Positions 8,035 to 17,132 of a stretch of DNA of 64,000 bases are shown here, one piece after another. The stretch is from positions 124,001 through 188,000 of the forward strand of contig NZ_LN831279.1 of NCBI RefSeq assembly GCF_900069005.2, written 5' to 3'. The notes beneath the pieces are model-generated. The model made no database searches and was not told the origin of the DNA. It saw only the letters and a program-made list of their open reading frames with translations. This stretch comes from Paenibacillus sp. GM2 (GTDB lineage: Bacteria > Bacillota > Bacilli > Paenibacillales > Paenibacillaceae). The stretch's first letter is position 1. Each line of letters opens with the position of its first letter. The position numbers were made by a program, and so were the translations under genes.

Positions 8035-10164
8035 GTGAGTGATTTTCAAAGTGCCTATCAAGAAGAGGAACGGAAGCTTGAACGTGCCCTGGCGAGTATT
8101 GATGAACAGCTGCAGCAGCTGCGGAGCATCCCGGTTTATGTGGGAGATGATTTCACGGAGCAGGCGCTTGAGGCAAGCAGAGAAGGACAGCGCCAGAAGC
8201 TGATGCAATCCGCACAGGAGCCTTATTTTGGACGCTTGGATTTTGAGGAGACGGGCAGGGAGTTTATGCCGCTCTATATCGGGAAAGCTGGCGTGAGTGA
8301 TGCAGTGGGCAAACAGCCGATGGTGATTGATTGGCGGGCTCCAGTCGCCAGCTTATTTTATTCTTTTACCGGTGGAGAGTCCGCCTCATACGAGGCCCCG
8401 GAAGGGGTGATCGAAGGTAAAGTCTCGCTGAAACGGAATATCGTAATCCGTCAGAGGAAGCTGGAGCGGGTCGTAGATACCTTCAATGAGAATGCCGACA
8501 CTCCGGGGGTATCTGACGAGTTTCTCGTCTATCGACTTGGTGAGAATAAGGATAATCGATTGCGCGATATCGTCTCAACGATTCAGGCGGAGCAGGATCA
8601 GATTATTCGTGCCTTGAAAAATACCGCGCTGATCATTCAAGGGGTCGCGGGGAGCGGGAAGACGACGGTTGCCCTGCATAGGCTGGCTTATTTGCTGTAT
8701 CAGTATAAGGAACAGATAAGGGCGGAGCGAATGGTTATATTTGCCCCAAACCTGATGTTTATCGATTATATCTCCGAAGTGCTGCCTGAGCTGGGCGTTG
8801 GCGATATTCAGCAGCGTACCTTTACGGATTGGGCCGCTAAAGTGATCGGACTTGCGACAGCACCTGAAGATGGTTCTGCAGGGCTGATGCGCTGGTTCGA
8901 TGATCAAGCGCGGAGGCAAGAAATGCGGGCGGAGCAAGTTTACCCGGGCAGGTATAAAGGATCGATGGAGTTCAAACATTTATTGGATAATTATCTGCTG
9001 AGGATCGAGGCCGAGTGTGTGCCACAGGTCGATTTTGAGCCTTGGGACGGCAACCGGCTGTCCCGAGCGGAAATTATGGGGTGGTTCGAAGGCGAGTATA
9101 AATACTATCCGGTGGCTCGGCGCAAGGAGAGGGTATTGGCCCGGATTCATCGCTGGGTTGAAATGGAGCTGAAGAAGTCACCTTCGGCCGCAGCGCTGAA
9201 GGATCGGAAGAAGAAGGCGCAGCAGCGCGAGAAGGCTTATGCGAAGAAATGGCCTGAGCTGGATGCGTTCCAATTGTACCGGAATCTGTTCCAGGTGAAG
9301 AAAAATGCTGATTTTACGGTCGAGGATTTACAAGCTCAAATTCCGGCGGCAGTCTGGAAAGAGACGAAGGACAGCTTGAAGAACGGAACTGTGCAGGAAG
9401 ACGATTTAGCGGCACTGCTGTACCTTTTTGCTGGAGTTAATGAATTGGACAGCTCGTTGACCTTTGACCATATCGTCATCGATGAAGCGCAGGATTTTAG
9501 TCCTTTTCAGGTGGTGGTGCTGGACCGGTTTGTGAAGGGGCATTCTTTTACAATATTGGGGGATTTGTCGCAGGGCATTCATTACTACAAAGGAATTGAT
9601 GATTGGCAAGAGATGCAGGAGCTGTTCGCTCAAGAAGAGACGGCGTATTACGCTCTGACCCGAAGTTATCGCTCGACAATGGAAATTATCGAGTATGCCA
9701 ATGAGATATTGAAGCATGGAGTGGGTACCGACTTGCTGGCTGTTCCTGTATTCCGCAGTGGCGATCCCGTTCGGCTGGAGCATGCCTCGTCGGAAGAGGG
9801 TAAGCTGGGGCTAATCAAGCAGGCATTAACCAAGGTGTTAAATGGCGAATATCGCACAACGGCGATTCTGACAAGAACGTTGGATGAGGCCAAACGGATG
9901 TATGAGACGCTTGCTTCCGTGGGATTGGCCGCCAATTTGATCGATGGTGACAAGACGCAATATGCGGGGGGAATTTCGGTTCTTCCGGTATATTTGTCCA
10001 AAGGGCTCGAATTTGATGCCGTGATTGTTACGGATGTGGATGCGCAGCATTATGGGGCGCAGGACGCAAAGCTGCTGTATGTCGGATGCACAAGGGCTCT
10101 GCATGAGCTGTGGCTGCTGTATGGGGATCAAATTCCTGAGTACGTGGTGACAGAGGTATACTAA
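8035..10164 (+). CDS. helD: HelD-like RNA polymerase recycling ATPase (UvrD-type fold)
   Basis: 709 residues, superfamily 1 helicase fold. An N-terminal helical arm (about 1-40, EEERKLERALASIDEQLQQ) and the HelD-type segment QPMVIDWRAPVASLFY precede the Walker A motif GVAGSGKTTVALHR near residue 205. The Walker B region is VIDEAQDFSPFQ near 480. The C-terminal motif GLEFDAVIVTDVD lies near 655. Family knowledge: HelD proteins remove RNA polymerase from DNA and help recycle stalled complexes. The GTG start follows TTAGGAGGTAACTG. It is somewhat shorter than the Bacillus protein. It sits between tcdA and rarA, where Bacillus lacks it, and both sides have terminators, so it is probably a single-gene unit. 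Confidence 0.88.
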   Translation: MSDFQSAYQEEERKLERALASIDEQLQQLRSIPVYVGDDFTEQALEASREGQRQKLMQSAQEPYFGRLDFEETGREFMPLYIGKAGVSDAVGKQPMVIDWRAPVASLFYSFTGGESASYEAPEGVIEGKVSLKRNIVIRQRKLERVVDTFNENADTPGVSDEFLVYRLGENKDNRLRDIVSTIQAEQDQIIRALKNTALIIQGVAGSGKTTVALHRLAYLLYQYKEQIRAERMVIFAPNLMFIDYISEVLPELGVGDIQQRTFTDWAAKVIGLATAPEDGSAGLMRWFDDQARRQEMRAEQVYPGRYKGSMEFKHLLDNYLLRIEAECVPQVDFEPWDGNRLSRAEIMGWFEGEYKYYPVARRKERVLARIHRWVEMELKKSPSAAALKDRKKKAQQREKAYAKKWPELDAFQLYRNLFQVKKNADFTVEDLQAQIPAAVWKETKDSLKNGTVQEDDLAALLYLFAGVNELDSSLTFDHIVIDEAQDFSPFQVVVLDRFVKGHSFTILGDLSQGIHYYKGIDDWQEMQELFAQEETAYYALTRSYRSTMEIIEYANEILKHGVGTDLLAVPVFRSGDPVRLEHASSEEGKLGLIKQALTKVLNGEYRTTAILTRTLDEAKRMYETLASVGLAANLIDGDKTQYAGGISVLPVYLSKGLEFDAVIVTDVDAQHYGAQDAKLLYVGCTRALHELWLLYGDQIPEYVVTEVY

Positions 10165-10211
10165 GATTCAGATATACTTCCTCATTTTCTTCTTCATCCA
10201 AAGGTATAATT

Positions 10212-10253
10212 AAAGACCGTCCGAAATAATGTAAATATTCGGACGGTCTTTTT
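10212..10253. terminator. Bidirectional terminator between helD and the convergent 10276-10581 gene
   Basis: AAAGACCGTCCGAA pairs perfectly with TTCGGACGGTCTTT. T-runs lie on the + side, and on the - side by the A-rich left arm, so it can serve both convergent genes. Confidence 0.88.
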
Positions 10254-10275
10254 AGTTTCCATTTCTTCATGTTCT

Positions 10276-10581
10276 TCATTCTGTAACCGAAGCGACTTCT
10301 TTGAGGGAAGCGCGCATTTTACACAATATTTTACGGATGCTCTCGTCGGACAGGTAGTAGTCTTCAGCCAAATCCTTGACAGAGCGCCCGGTACGGTAAT
10401 GATAATATATTTCTTCATTCCGCTTGGCAATTTGCTTGCGGGTTCCGCTGAGTTCTCCCCAATGCGCTTTTGCGCGTTCCGGTTTGGGGATGTAGAGCAG
10501 CTCTCCTTGAATATAATATTGGAGCTCCTTCAGCAGCCTAGGGGGAAGCACATCCTTCCCATTTTTGTAATTCACGGTCAT
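10276..10581 (-). CDS. CD3324-type small helix-turn-helix protein
   Basis: 101 residues. The pattern LQYYIQGELLYIPKP near residues 20-35, then a basic stretch with GTRKQIAKRNEEIYYHY and a helix-turn-helix-like segment SVKDLAEDYYLSDESIRKIL near 68-87, fits the CD3324 family, which resembles the DNA-binding part of Mor-like activators. The target is unknown. The ATG follows AAGGAGGA. It stands alone, convergent with helD. DNA binding is inferred from the fold. Confidence 0.75.
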   Translation of the reverse strand: MTVNYKNGKDVLPPRLLKELQYYIQGELLYIPKPERAKAHWGELSGTRKQIAKRNEEIYYHYRTGRSVKDLAEDYYLSDESIRKILCKMRASLKEVASVTE

Positions 10582-10996
10582 GTTCCTCCTTGCTCAGTAA
10601 TTCGTATTTAGTATGCAAGTCAAGTAAAGTCAACATGGCTCGTTAATCCCCCTTTCGGCAATTTAGTATTGTCGTACATAACCTTTATATTAGCATAGTC
10701 TGGTTCAAACGGAAATAAGAGGATGGCTGTAAAGCCACCCTCGCTGTTAGAGCTTCCGCGTTACGCGGAAACCACCTCAATCACTGAAATCACTTCGATC
10801 AGCCCCCTTTCACGTGATTCGTCGGCCCGACATCTATATTAACTCATATAATGTCAGCAGTTGGAAGCGAAAGAACGATTATAAATGTTTTTTACTTTTG
10901 GTGTGCTAAAATAGAGGGAGTGTGAGCTCTGTCAGTTTAGTGTTTAATTAACTTATAGAGCCTTAAATTTGGAACAAGATCAAGGAAGTGAACGGT
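10582..10996. other. Interval upstream of rarA: several hairpins and a probable decayed small-toxin locus
   Basis: No intact gene. GAGGATGGCT pairs with AGCCACCCTC at about 10719-10742 and TTCCGCG pairs with CGCGGAA at 10754-10770. On the - strand a strong ribosome binding site (AAAGGGGG) stands 9 bases before a GTG at 10793, which opens a frame of only 10 codons (MISVIEVVSA). A candidate promoter (TTGTCG, about 16 bases, TAGCAT) on the + strand lies near 10671-10698. Near 10909 TGCTAAAAT looks like an extended -10 for rarA. In Bacillus 6S RNA is encoded near this place; I could not recognise it here. Confidence 0.35.
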
Positions 10997-12304
10997 ATGG
11001 ATTTATTCTCTTACAGCCAGGAGCAGAAGCCGTCAGGCCGCTTGCTTGCGGATCGGATGCGCCCTGCTTCCCTGGATGAATATATCGGACAAGAGCATAT
11101 TATTGGGCCAGGCAAGCTGCTGCGGCGGGCGATCGAAGCGGACCAGGTATCATCGATTTTGCTATATGGCCCGCCAGGCTGCGGCAAGACGACGCTTGCT
11201 CATATTATCTCGAACCATACTCAGGCGGAATTCGTGCGGTTAAATGCGGTGGACGCTTCCGTCAAGGATGTGCGTGAAGTGATTGAGAAAGCACAGAATG
11301 ATAAAGCCTTTTACGGTACAAAGACGATCCTGTTCCTGGATGAGGTACATCGCTTTAACAGTTCACGTCAGGATGCACTTCTGCCAGCGGTGGAGAAAGG
11401 GACGATTATTTTCATCGGCGCTACGACGGAAAATCCGTTCCATTATGTAAATGGCGCTTTGATGAGCCGTTCGACGCTATTCCAGCTAGAACCGCTAAAT
11501 AAGGAGCATTCGCTCTTGGCAATGCGCCGGGCGCTTGAGGATAAGGAGAAAGGGCTTGGCTTCATGAAGCTCAAGGTCGATGAGGATGCATTGCAGCATA
11601 TCGCCACGATGGCGAACGGCGACATCCGTCGGGCCTTGAACGCTCTCGAGCTGGCAGTGCTGACGACACCTCCTCTAGAAGATGGCACGGTTCATGTGAC
11701 GCTGGAGGTCGCAGAGGAATCGATCCGCCGTCCGTTAGTCAAAGCAGACGAGTCCACACAATACGATGTTTTATCGGCATTCCACAAGAGTATTCGCGGC
11801 TCCAGCGATGCGGCGGTGTTCTGGTTCCTGTATGCGGTCGAGAAGTTGGGCATGGACCCGATGACCTTCATCCGCCGCTTGATCGCGGCCAGCAGCGAGG
11901 ATATCGGCCTGGCTAATCCGCAGGCGATGGTGCAGGCGGTCAGCGCTCTGCAAGCCTATAGGAACAACGGCTGGCCCGAGGCTAAGCTGAACGTCGTTCA
12001 GGCGATTCTTTTCGCGGTGGAGAGCCCGAAATCCAATGGGGTGACGTTGGCCATCGACAAGGCGATGACGGCGATTGAAGAGGTAAGGTCGGCGGAGGTG
12101 CCGCTTCACCTGCGGGATACACATTACAAAGGTGCCGTTAAGCTGGGACATGAAGGATATAAATATCCGCATAACTTTCCGGGCCATTATGTGAAGCAGC
12201 AGTACTTGCCGGACAGTATATCCAAGAGGGTATTCTATGAAGCGACGGAGCAAGGCAATGAAGCGAAGATTCGGCATAACCAGGAGCTGCGGAGCAGGCA
12301 GTAG
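10997..12304 (+). CDS. rarA: Replication-associated recombination protein A (AAA+ ATPase)
   Basis: 435 residues from the chosen ATG. It is an AAA+ clamp-loader-like ATPase acting at stalled replication forks, with Walker A GPPGCGKTTLAH near residue 58, Walker B FLDEVHRF near 113 and the sensor segment GATTENPF. The C-terminal tetramerisation part includes EDIGLANPQA and ends with the typical GHEGYKYPH...YLPD stretch. I chose the ATG because AAGGAA lies 9 bases before it; an in-frame GTG at 10988 is the alternative. This is the mgsA/yrvN position of Bacillus. Confidence 0.96.
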   Translation: MDLFSYSQEQKPSGRLLADRMRPASLDEYIGQEHIIGPGKLLRRAIEADQVSSILLYGPPGCGKTTLAHIISNHTQAEFVRLNAVDASVKDVREVIEKAQNDKAFYGTKTILFLDEVHRFNSSRQDALLPAVEKGTIIFIGATTENPFHYVNGALMSRSTLFQLEPLNKEHSLLAMRRALEDKEKGLGFMKLKVDEDALQHIATMANGDIRRALNALELAVLTTPPLEDGTVHVTLEVAEESIRRPLVKADESTQYDVLSAFHKSIRGSSDAAVFWFLYAVEKLGMDPMTFIRRLIAASSEDIGLANPQAMVQAVSALQAYRNNGWPEAKLNVVQAILFAVESPKSNGVTLAIDKAMTAIEEVRSAEVPLHLRDTHYKGAVKLGHEGYKYPHNFPGHYVKQQYLPDSISKRVFYEATEQGNEAKIRHNQELRSRQ

Positions 12305-12399
12305 AGTAGCAGATTTCTATCACGTGATGGATCGCCTTTTCTTAGTACAGCGATGTATCGTTTTTGAAGAAGCTGGCAGAAGCGGCGTTTCTGCGTTTT

Positions 12400-12586
12400 T
12401 CTAACGAAACTTCATAACGCTATTTCCCTAAAAACAGCGGAAAATAAAATCTAACGAAACTTCAGATCGTTATTCGGGGGAATTCGAGACTTTAAGCCAC
12501 TATTTTGCTGCAATAGCGATACCCAGTTTCGTTACAACTTTGCGCAGCCCATTTCGGCCGAAATAACGTTATCCCGTTTCGTTAGA
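12400..12586. repeat. TAACGAAAC nested palindromic element, single copy R1
   Basis: 187 bp between rarA and mnmA. The ends are TCTAACGAAAC and GTTTCGTTAGA, and the complementarity extends to TTT/AAA outside. Four arms are present. Two are direct: TCTAACGAAACTTCATAACG at 12400 and TCTAACGAAACTTCAGATCG at 12450. Two are inverted and end at 12534 and 12586. Each arm continues into CG(C/T)TATT. The whole can fold as a hairpin within a hairpin. Confidence 0.85.
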
Positions 12587-12593
12587 AATAAAT

Positions 12594-12631
12594 AAAGGCA
12601 GATCCACGATAAAGAGTGAATCTGCCTTTTA
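12594..12631. terminator. Terminator downstream of mnmA, usable in both directions
   Basis: AAAGGCAGATCCAC pairs with GTGAATCTGCCTTT with one mismatch. On the - strand it is followed by TTTATTTATTT; on the + strand by TTATTTG. Confidence 0.85.
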
Positions 12632-12642
12632 TTTGTTGAGGC

Positions 12643-13770
<1,128 letters not shown>

Positions 13771-14023
13771 TCACTCCTTTAGGACCGATATTGGCCTGTT
13801 CTTTATTGTAACATATACCCCGGCGATGTATACGATCAGTTTGTCTTCAGCTAGCGTCGCCCAATAAATGTACGATTTTGATGTGAGATTTATTTCCCAA
13901 AGCTATAAAGGATATGATACGATAAGCAGAGGTAAGTGATAGGAATAGAGAGTTATACTATTCTCTTCTTGATCAAGGTTCCATTATATAAAGATTATTT
14001 GAAAATTGAAAGAGGTGGCTTCT

Positions 14024-14443
14024 TTGAAGATTTCTACAAAGGGACGCTATGGCTTAACGATCATGATGGAGCTGGCGGCAAAATTCGGCGAGGGACCAAC
14101 TTCCCTGAAAAGTATCGCTGAGAAAAATCAATTATCGGAGCATTATCTGGAACAATTGATTGCCCCGCTTCGTAATGCTGGACTCGTTAAGAGCGTCCGC
14201 GGCGCGTATGGCGGCTACATTCTGTCCCGCGACGCCTCCGAGATAACAGCCGGGGATATTATCCGCGTACTTGAAGGACCGATCTCACCGGTGGATTTCA
14301 CGGAGGAGGATGATCCGGCCAAACGTGATCTGTGGCTTAGAATCCGCGACAGCATCGCTGAAGTGTTGGATTCTACGACCCTGGAGGATTTAATTACATT
14401 CGAAGAGCAAAGCACTAAAGAAAACTACATGTTTTACATCTAA
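14024..14443 (+). CDS. cymR: Rrf2-family cysteine metabolism repressor
   Basis: 139 residues from the chosen TTG. It has an Rrf2-type winged helix (KISTKGRYGLTIMMELA, then a recognition segment EHYLEQLIAPLRNAGLVKS, then RGAYGGY). The Fe-S cysteine cluster of IscR is missing, which agrees with CymR. Family knowledge: CymR with CysK represses cysteine and sulfur uptake genes. The TTG at 14024 has AGAGGTGG 6 bases before it; an in-frame TTG at 14006 has no such site. It is divergent from mnmA and ahead of yrvO, as in Bacillus. Confidence 0.93.
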   Translation: MKISTKGRYGLTIMMELAAKFGEGPTSLKSIAEKNQLSEHYLEQLIAPLRNAGLVKSVRGAYGGYILSRDASEITAGDIIRVLEGPISPVDFTEEDDPAKRDLWLRIRDSIAEVLDSTTLEDLITFEEQSTKENYMFYI

Positions 14444-14508
14444 TTGGATTTGCAGATGAATTTAGTGCTACTTACCTTCCATAAGTGGGAAAATCCGGAT
14501 ATAAACTC

Positions 14509-14542
14509 GCAAAAATGACTCCTGGAAAGGAGTCATTTTTGC
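14509..14542 (+). terminator. Terminator after cymR
   Basis: GCAAAAATGACTCC pairs perfectly with GGAGTCATTTTTGC around a four-base loop. The A/T tracts lie inside the stem, so it may act in either direction. Confidence 0.8.
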
Positions 14543-15001
14543 ATCAAATTGCAGGAAACGGCATTGCTGAGCTGTGGCAACGGTGCTATAGTATCCTTGC
14601 CAAGAATCGCATGGTTGAGCGGCTGGGGCCGTTTGGAGCGCAATGGAGCAGCACGAAGGAAACATGATCGGTTAGAGCCGTTTGAAACCTATACGATACA
14701 TAGAATTGGCTTGTTCGTACAAAAACTTTTGTGCGGCGTACTGCGTCTTATAGCTGGACAACAGGGGACTGTTGAATCTAATCAAATATGGGTAATTGTC
14801 CGAGCCGTGGGCCTGGACAGATGACAAATTTTGCAGAAATACAGTTTTTCTGAAAATAGATGTTTTAAACCGGAGATTCCTGCAAAAATGCAGATTTTTC
14901 ACGGATTTCGGCTTAATCTAAAGGAGATAGGCTGAAAAGCCTGCATTTTGCAGTTAATATTATACGGACAGATATAGATCTATAGGGATAAGGTGATATT
15001 C
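14543..15001. other. cymR-yrvO interval with fragments of a CTGCAAAAATGCAG repeat
   Basis: No gene is supported in this 459-bp stretch; short open frames have no ribosome binding site. Three related A/T-rich fragments occur at about 14834-14860 (TTGCAGAAATACAGTTTTTC), 14880-14900 (CCTGCAAAAATGCAGATTTT) and 14938-14956 (AAGCCTGCATTTTGCAG). A similar fragment is at 35332-35362. The promoter of yrvO is probably in the last 60 bp (TAATATTATAC). Confidence 0.5.
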
Positions 15002-16162
15002 ATGAAAATGAACAATATATATTTGGACCATGCGGCGTCTACCCCCATCCGCCCTGAAGTAGCTGAAGTGATGATGAAGGTGATGACAGAGCAATACGGG
15101 AATGCTTCCAGCATTCATTCCTTCGGACGTGCAGCTAAGAGACTGATCAGCTCAGCACGGGATCAGGTGTCCACGGTGGTAGGCTGCCGACCCGATGAAT
15201 TGGTGTTCACCGCGGGGGGGACGGAGAGCGATAATCTGGCTTTGTTCGGAATTGCTGCTGCCCGTGCGGGACGGGGCAAGCATATCATCACGACAATGAC
15301 TGAACACCATGCGGTGCTGCATACATGCCAGAGGTTGGAAAAAGATGGGTATGAAGTTACTTATTTGCCAGTCGATCGATATGGTAGAATTCATCCGGAG
15401 CAGGTAACCGAAGCGATCCGTCCCGATACGATTCTCGTCTCGGTCATGTATGCCAACAATGAAGTTGGAACGATTCAGCCAATTGCAGAGATCGGACGGA
15501 TTACGGCTGAGCATGATATCGTTTTTCATGTTGATGCGGTGCAAGCGCTAGGGGCCTTGCCGATTCATCTAAGCGAATTACCCGTCGATCTAATGAGCTT
15601 CTCTTCACATAAAATTAACGGCCCGCAAGGCGTAGGTGCATTATACGTAGGCAAAAATATCAAGCTGGAGCCCCTGCAATATGGCGGGCTGCAAGAGCGG
15701 ACGCGCCGGGCAGGCACTGAAAATATGGCCGGAATCGCTGGCTTCGCCAAAGCGGCCGAATTGGCCAAGCTGGAAATCCGCGAACGGACAAGCCGTGATG
15801 AAGAGCTGCGCCGGGTGCTGCTGGCAGAGCTTGAAGCGCTGGTTGGCAGCAGTCATTATCATATTAATGGCCATCCTGAGCACCATCTGGCTCACATCCT
15901 GAATATCAGCTTCCCGGAATGCGGTACAGAGACGATGCTTATGAATCTGGACATGGAGGGAATTGCAATTTCCAGCGGCTCGGCCTGTACTTCAGGGTCA
16001 TTAGAGCCTTCGCATGTGCTTGAAGCGATGCATCTTCCGCCAATTCTTTTACAATCCGCGGTTCGATTTAGCTTCGGGTTGGGTAATACTATAGAAGAAA
16101 TTAAAATTACTGCAAAAAAAATTGCAACCATTCTCGATCGTATACGTAGTAGAAAATATTAG
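15002..16162 (+). CDS. yrvO: Cysteine desulfurase (IscS/NifS family, YrvO type)
   Basis: 386 residues. A PLP enzyme that takes sulfur from L-cysteine. The N-terminus is IYLDHAASTPIRPEV, the PLP histidine region TMTEHHAVLHT is near residue 102, and the PLP lysine is in SFSSHKINGPQG near 203. The catalytic cysteine is in SSGSACTSGSLEPSHV near 325. AAGGTGAT precedes the ATG; the in-frame GTG at 14993 would overlap that site. Context next to cymR points to YrvO, which in Bacillus feeds MnmA; mnmA lies on the other side of cymR here. Confidence 0.95.
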   Translation: MKMNNIYLDHAASTPIRPEVAEVMMKVMTEQYGNASSIHSFGRAAKRLISSARDQVSTVVGCRPDELVFTAGGTESDNLALFGIAAARAGRGKHIITTMTEHHAVLHTCQRLEKDGYEVTYLPVDRYGRIHPEQVTEAIRPDTILVSVMYANNEVGTIQPIAEIGRITAEHDIVFHVDAVQALGALPIHLSELPVDLMSFSSHKINGPQGVGALYVGKNIKLEPLQYGGLQERTRRAGTENMAGIAGFAKAAELAKLEIRERTSRDEELRRVLLAELEALVGSSHYHINGHPEHHLAHILNISFPECGTETMLMNLDMEGIAISSGSACTSGSLEPSHVLEAMHLPPILLQSAVRFSFGLGNTIEEIKITAKKIATILDRIRSRKY

Positions 16163-16249
16163 TCGTTTTCTATCCATTCTGAGGGAGGAGGATTATGTTT
16201 TTTATTGCGGGACGTTCAGGGGTGCCCTGCTTTAGGAGGACCGCATACT

Positions 16250-16765
16250 GTGAGGCTGCAGCAATTAATAGGACTTGCTGTATTTGATATAGAGAACGGT
16301 AAAAGGGTCGGGAAGGTCTCGGATATCCTGCTTGATCAGGATTGGACCATCTCGGGGATTCAATTAGAGGGGAAAATGCTCTTCTCTCCGCGCCTTAGGG
16401 CGGTCCCTTGGAATGATATCGTCGCATACGGCGAAGATGCCGTGATGATTCGCAATCAACAGGCTATCCAAGTATGGAATGCCGAGAATATACAGCTTAC
16501 CTTCTTATCAGGTAGCGGCAGAATTAAGGAACTGCCCATTCTTACCGCGGACGGTTCGATGATCGGTTATGTTAGCGATGTTTATTTTGACCAAGAAATG
16601 GGTAATACAATTACAGGTATTGAAATCAGTGACGGCTTCTTGTCCGATCTGATCGAGGGTCGCAAGAAGCTTCCTTATATTTCGGAAATGACGAAGGGGG
16701 AGCATGCTATTATGGTCCCTGCAAACAGTGAGCAAAAACTGCTGGAGAACGATGAATTCAGTTAA
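16250..16765 (+). CDS. PRC-barrel domain protein (YrrD-like)
   Basis: 171 residues from a GTG with TTAGGAGG 10 bases upstream. It has two PRC-barrel-like halves: about residues 1-75 (LIGLAVFDIENGKRVGKVSDILLD) and 85-160 (GSMIGYVSDVYFDQEMGNTITGIE, quoted here as YVSDVYFDQEMG). The molecular role is unknown; some PRC barrels bind RNA or partner proteins. Position after the cysteine desulfurase matches yrrD of Bacillus. The frame is open further upstream, but no better start was seen. Confidence 0.82.
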   Translation: MRLQQLIGLAVFDIENGKRVGKVSDILLDQDWTISGIQLEGKMLFSPRLRAVPWNDIVAYGEDAVMIRNQQAIQVWNAENIQLTFLSGSGRIKELPILTADGSMIGYVSDVYFDQEMGNTITGIEISDGFLSDLIEGRKKLPYISEMTKGEHAIMVPANSEQKLLENDEFS

Positions 16766-16786
16766 CGTATAGGATAGGTGATGTGT

Positions 16787-16996
16787 ATGATGAAATGTCC
16801 AAATTGCAGTTCCAAAGATATTGGCAAGATCGGTTCGCACCAATATTATTGCTGGGGCTGCTTTATTGAATTGACTGTGAACGGAGATAAGATGTCGGTC
16901 TATCAAGTAGAAGAAGATGGGACCCTCAGCTCCTTGGATGACTTGTTCTTTGGTGATGAATCCATGCAGGATTTCCCGCAAATCCATCTCTCTTAA
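16787..16996 (+). CDS. Small Cys-rich protein, possible zinc ribbon
   Basis: 69 residues. CPNCSS near residue 4 and CWGC near residue 25 form two CxxC pairs, as in a zinc ribbon; the C-terminal half is acidic. ATG at 16787 or 16790 follows AGGTGATG. The gene starts 21 bp after the PRC-barrel gene and ends before a terminator, so the two are probably one unit. The position resembles that of yrzR in Bacillus, but I cannot confirm homology. Confidence 0.75.
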   Translation: MMKCPNCSSKDIGKIGSHQYYCWGCFIELTVNGDKMSVYQVEEDGTLSSLDDLFFGDESMQDFPQIHLS

Positions 16997-17021
16997 TTGA
17001 GAGCAACAGTCTGATTGTAAC

Positions 17022-17056
17022 AAGCTCTTCTCCCATTTCGGGAGGAGGGCTTTTTG
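17022..17056 (+). terminator. Terminator after the small Cys-rich gene
   Basis: AGCTCTTCTCCC pairs with GGGAGGAGGGCT and is followed by TTTTTG. Confidence 0.88.
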
Positions 17057-17132
17057 CATGGCGCGGTTATTTTTCCAGGCCTTCGCATATACTTTCCATA
17101 GCTGGTCCATATGCAGGGAGGAATGAGAGACA

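Noticed and set aside
10582-10996. 6S RNA expected near rarA from Bacillus gene order
   Set aside because: I could not find a closing stem with a central bubble of the right size, so position alone is not enough for a call.
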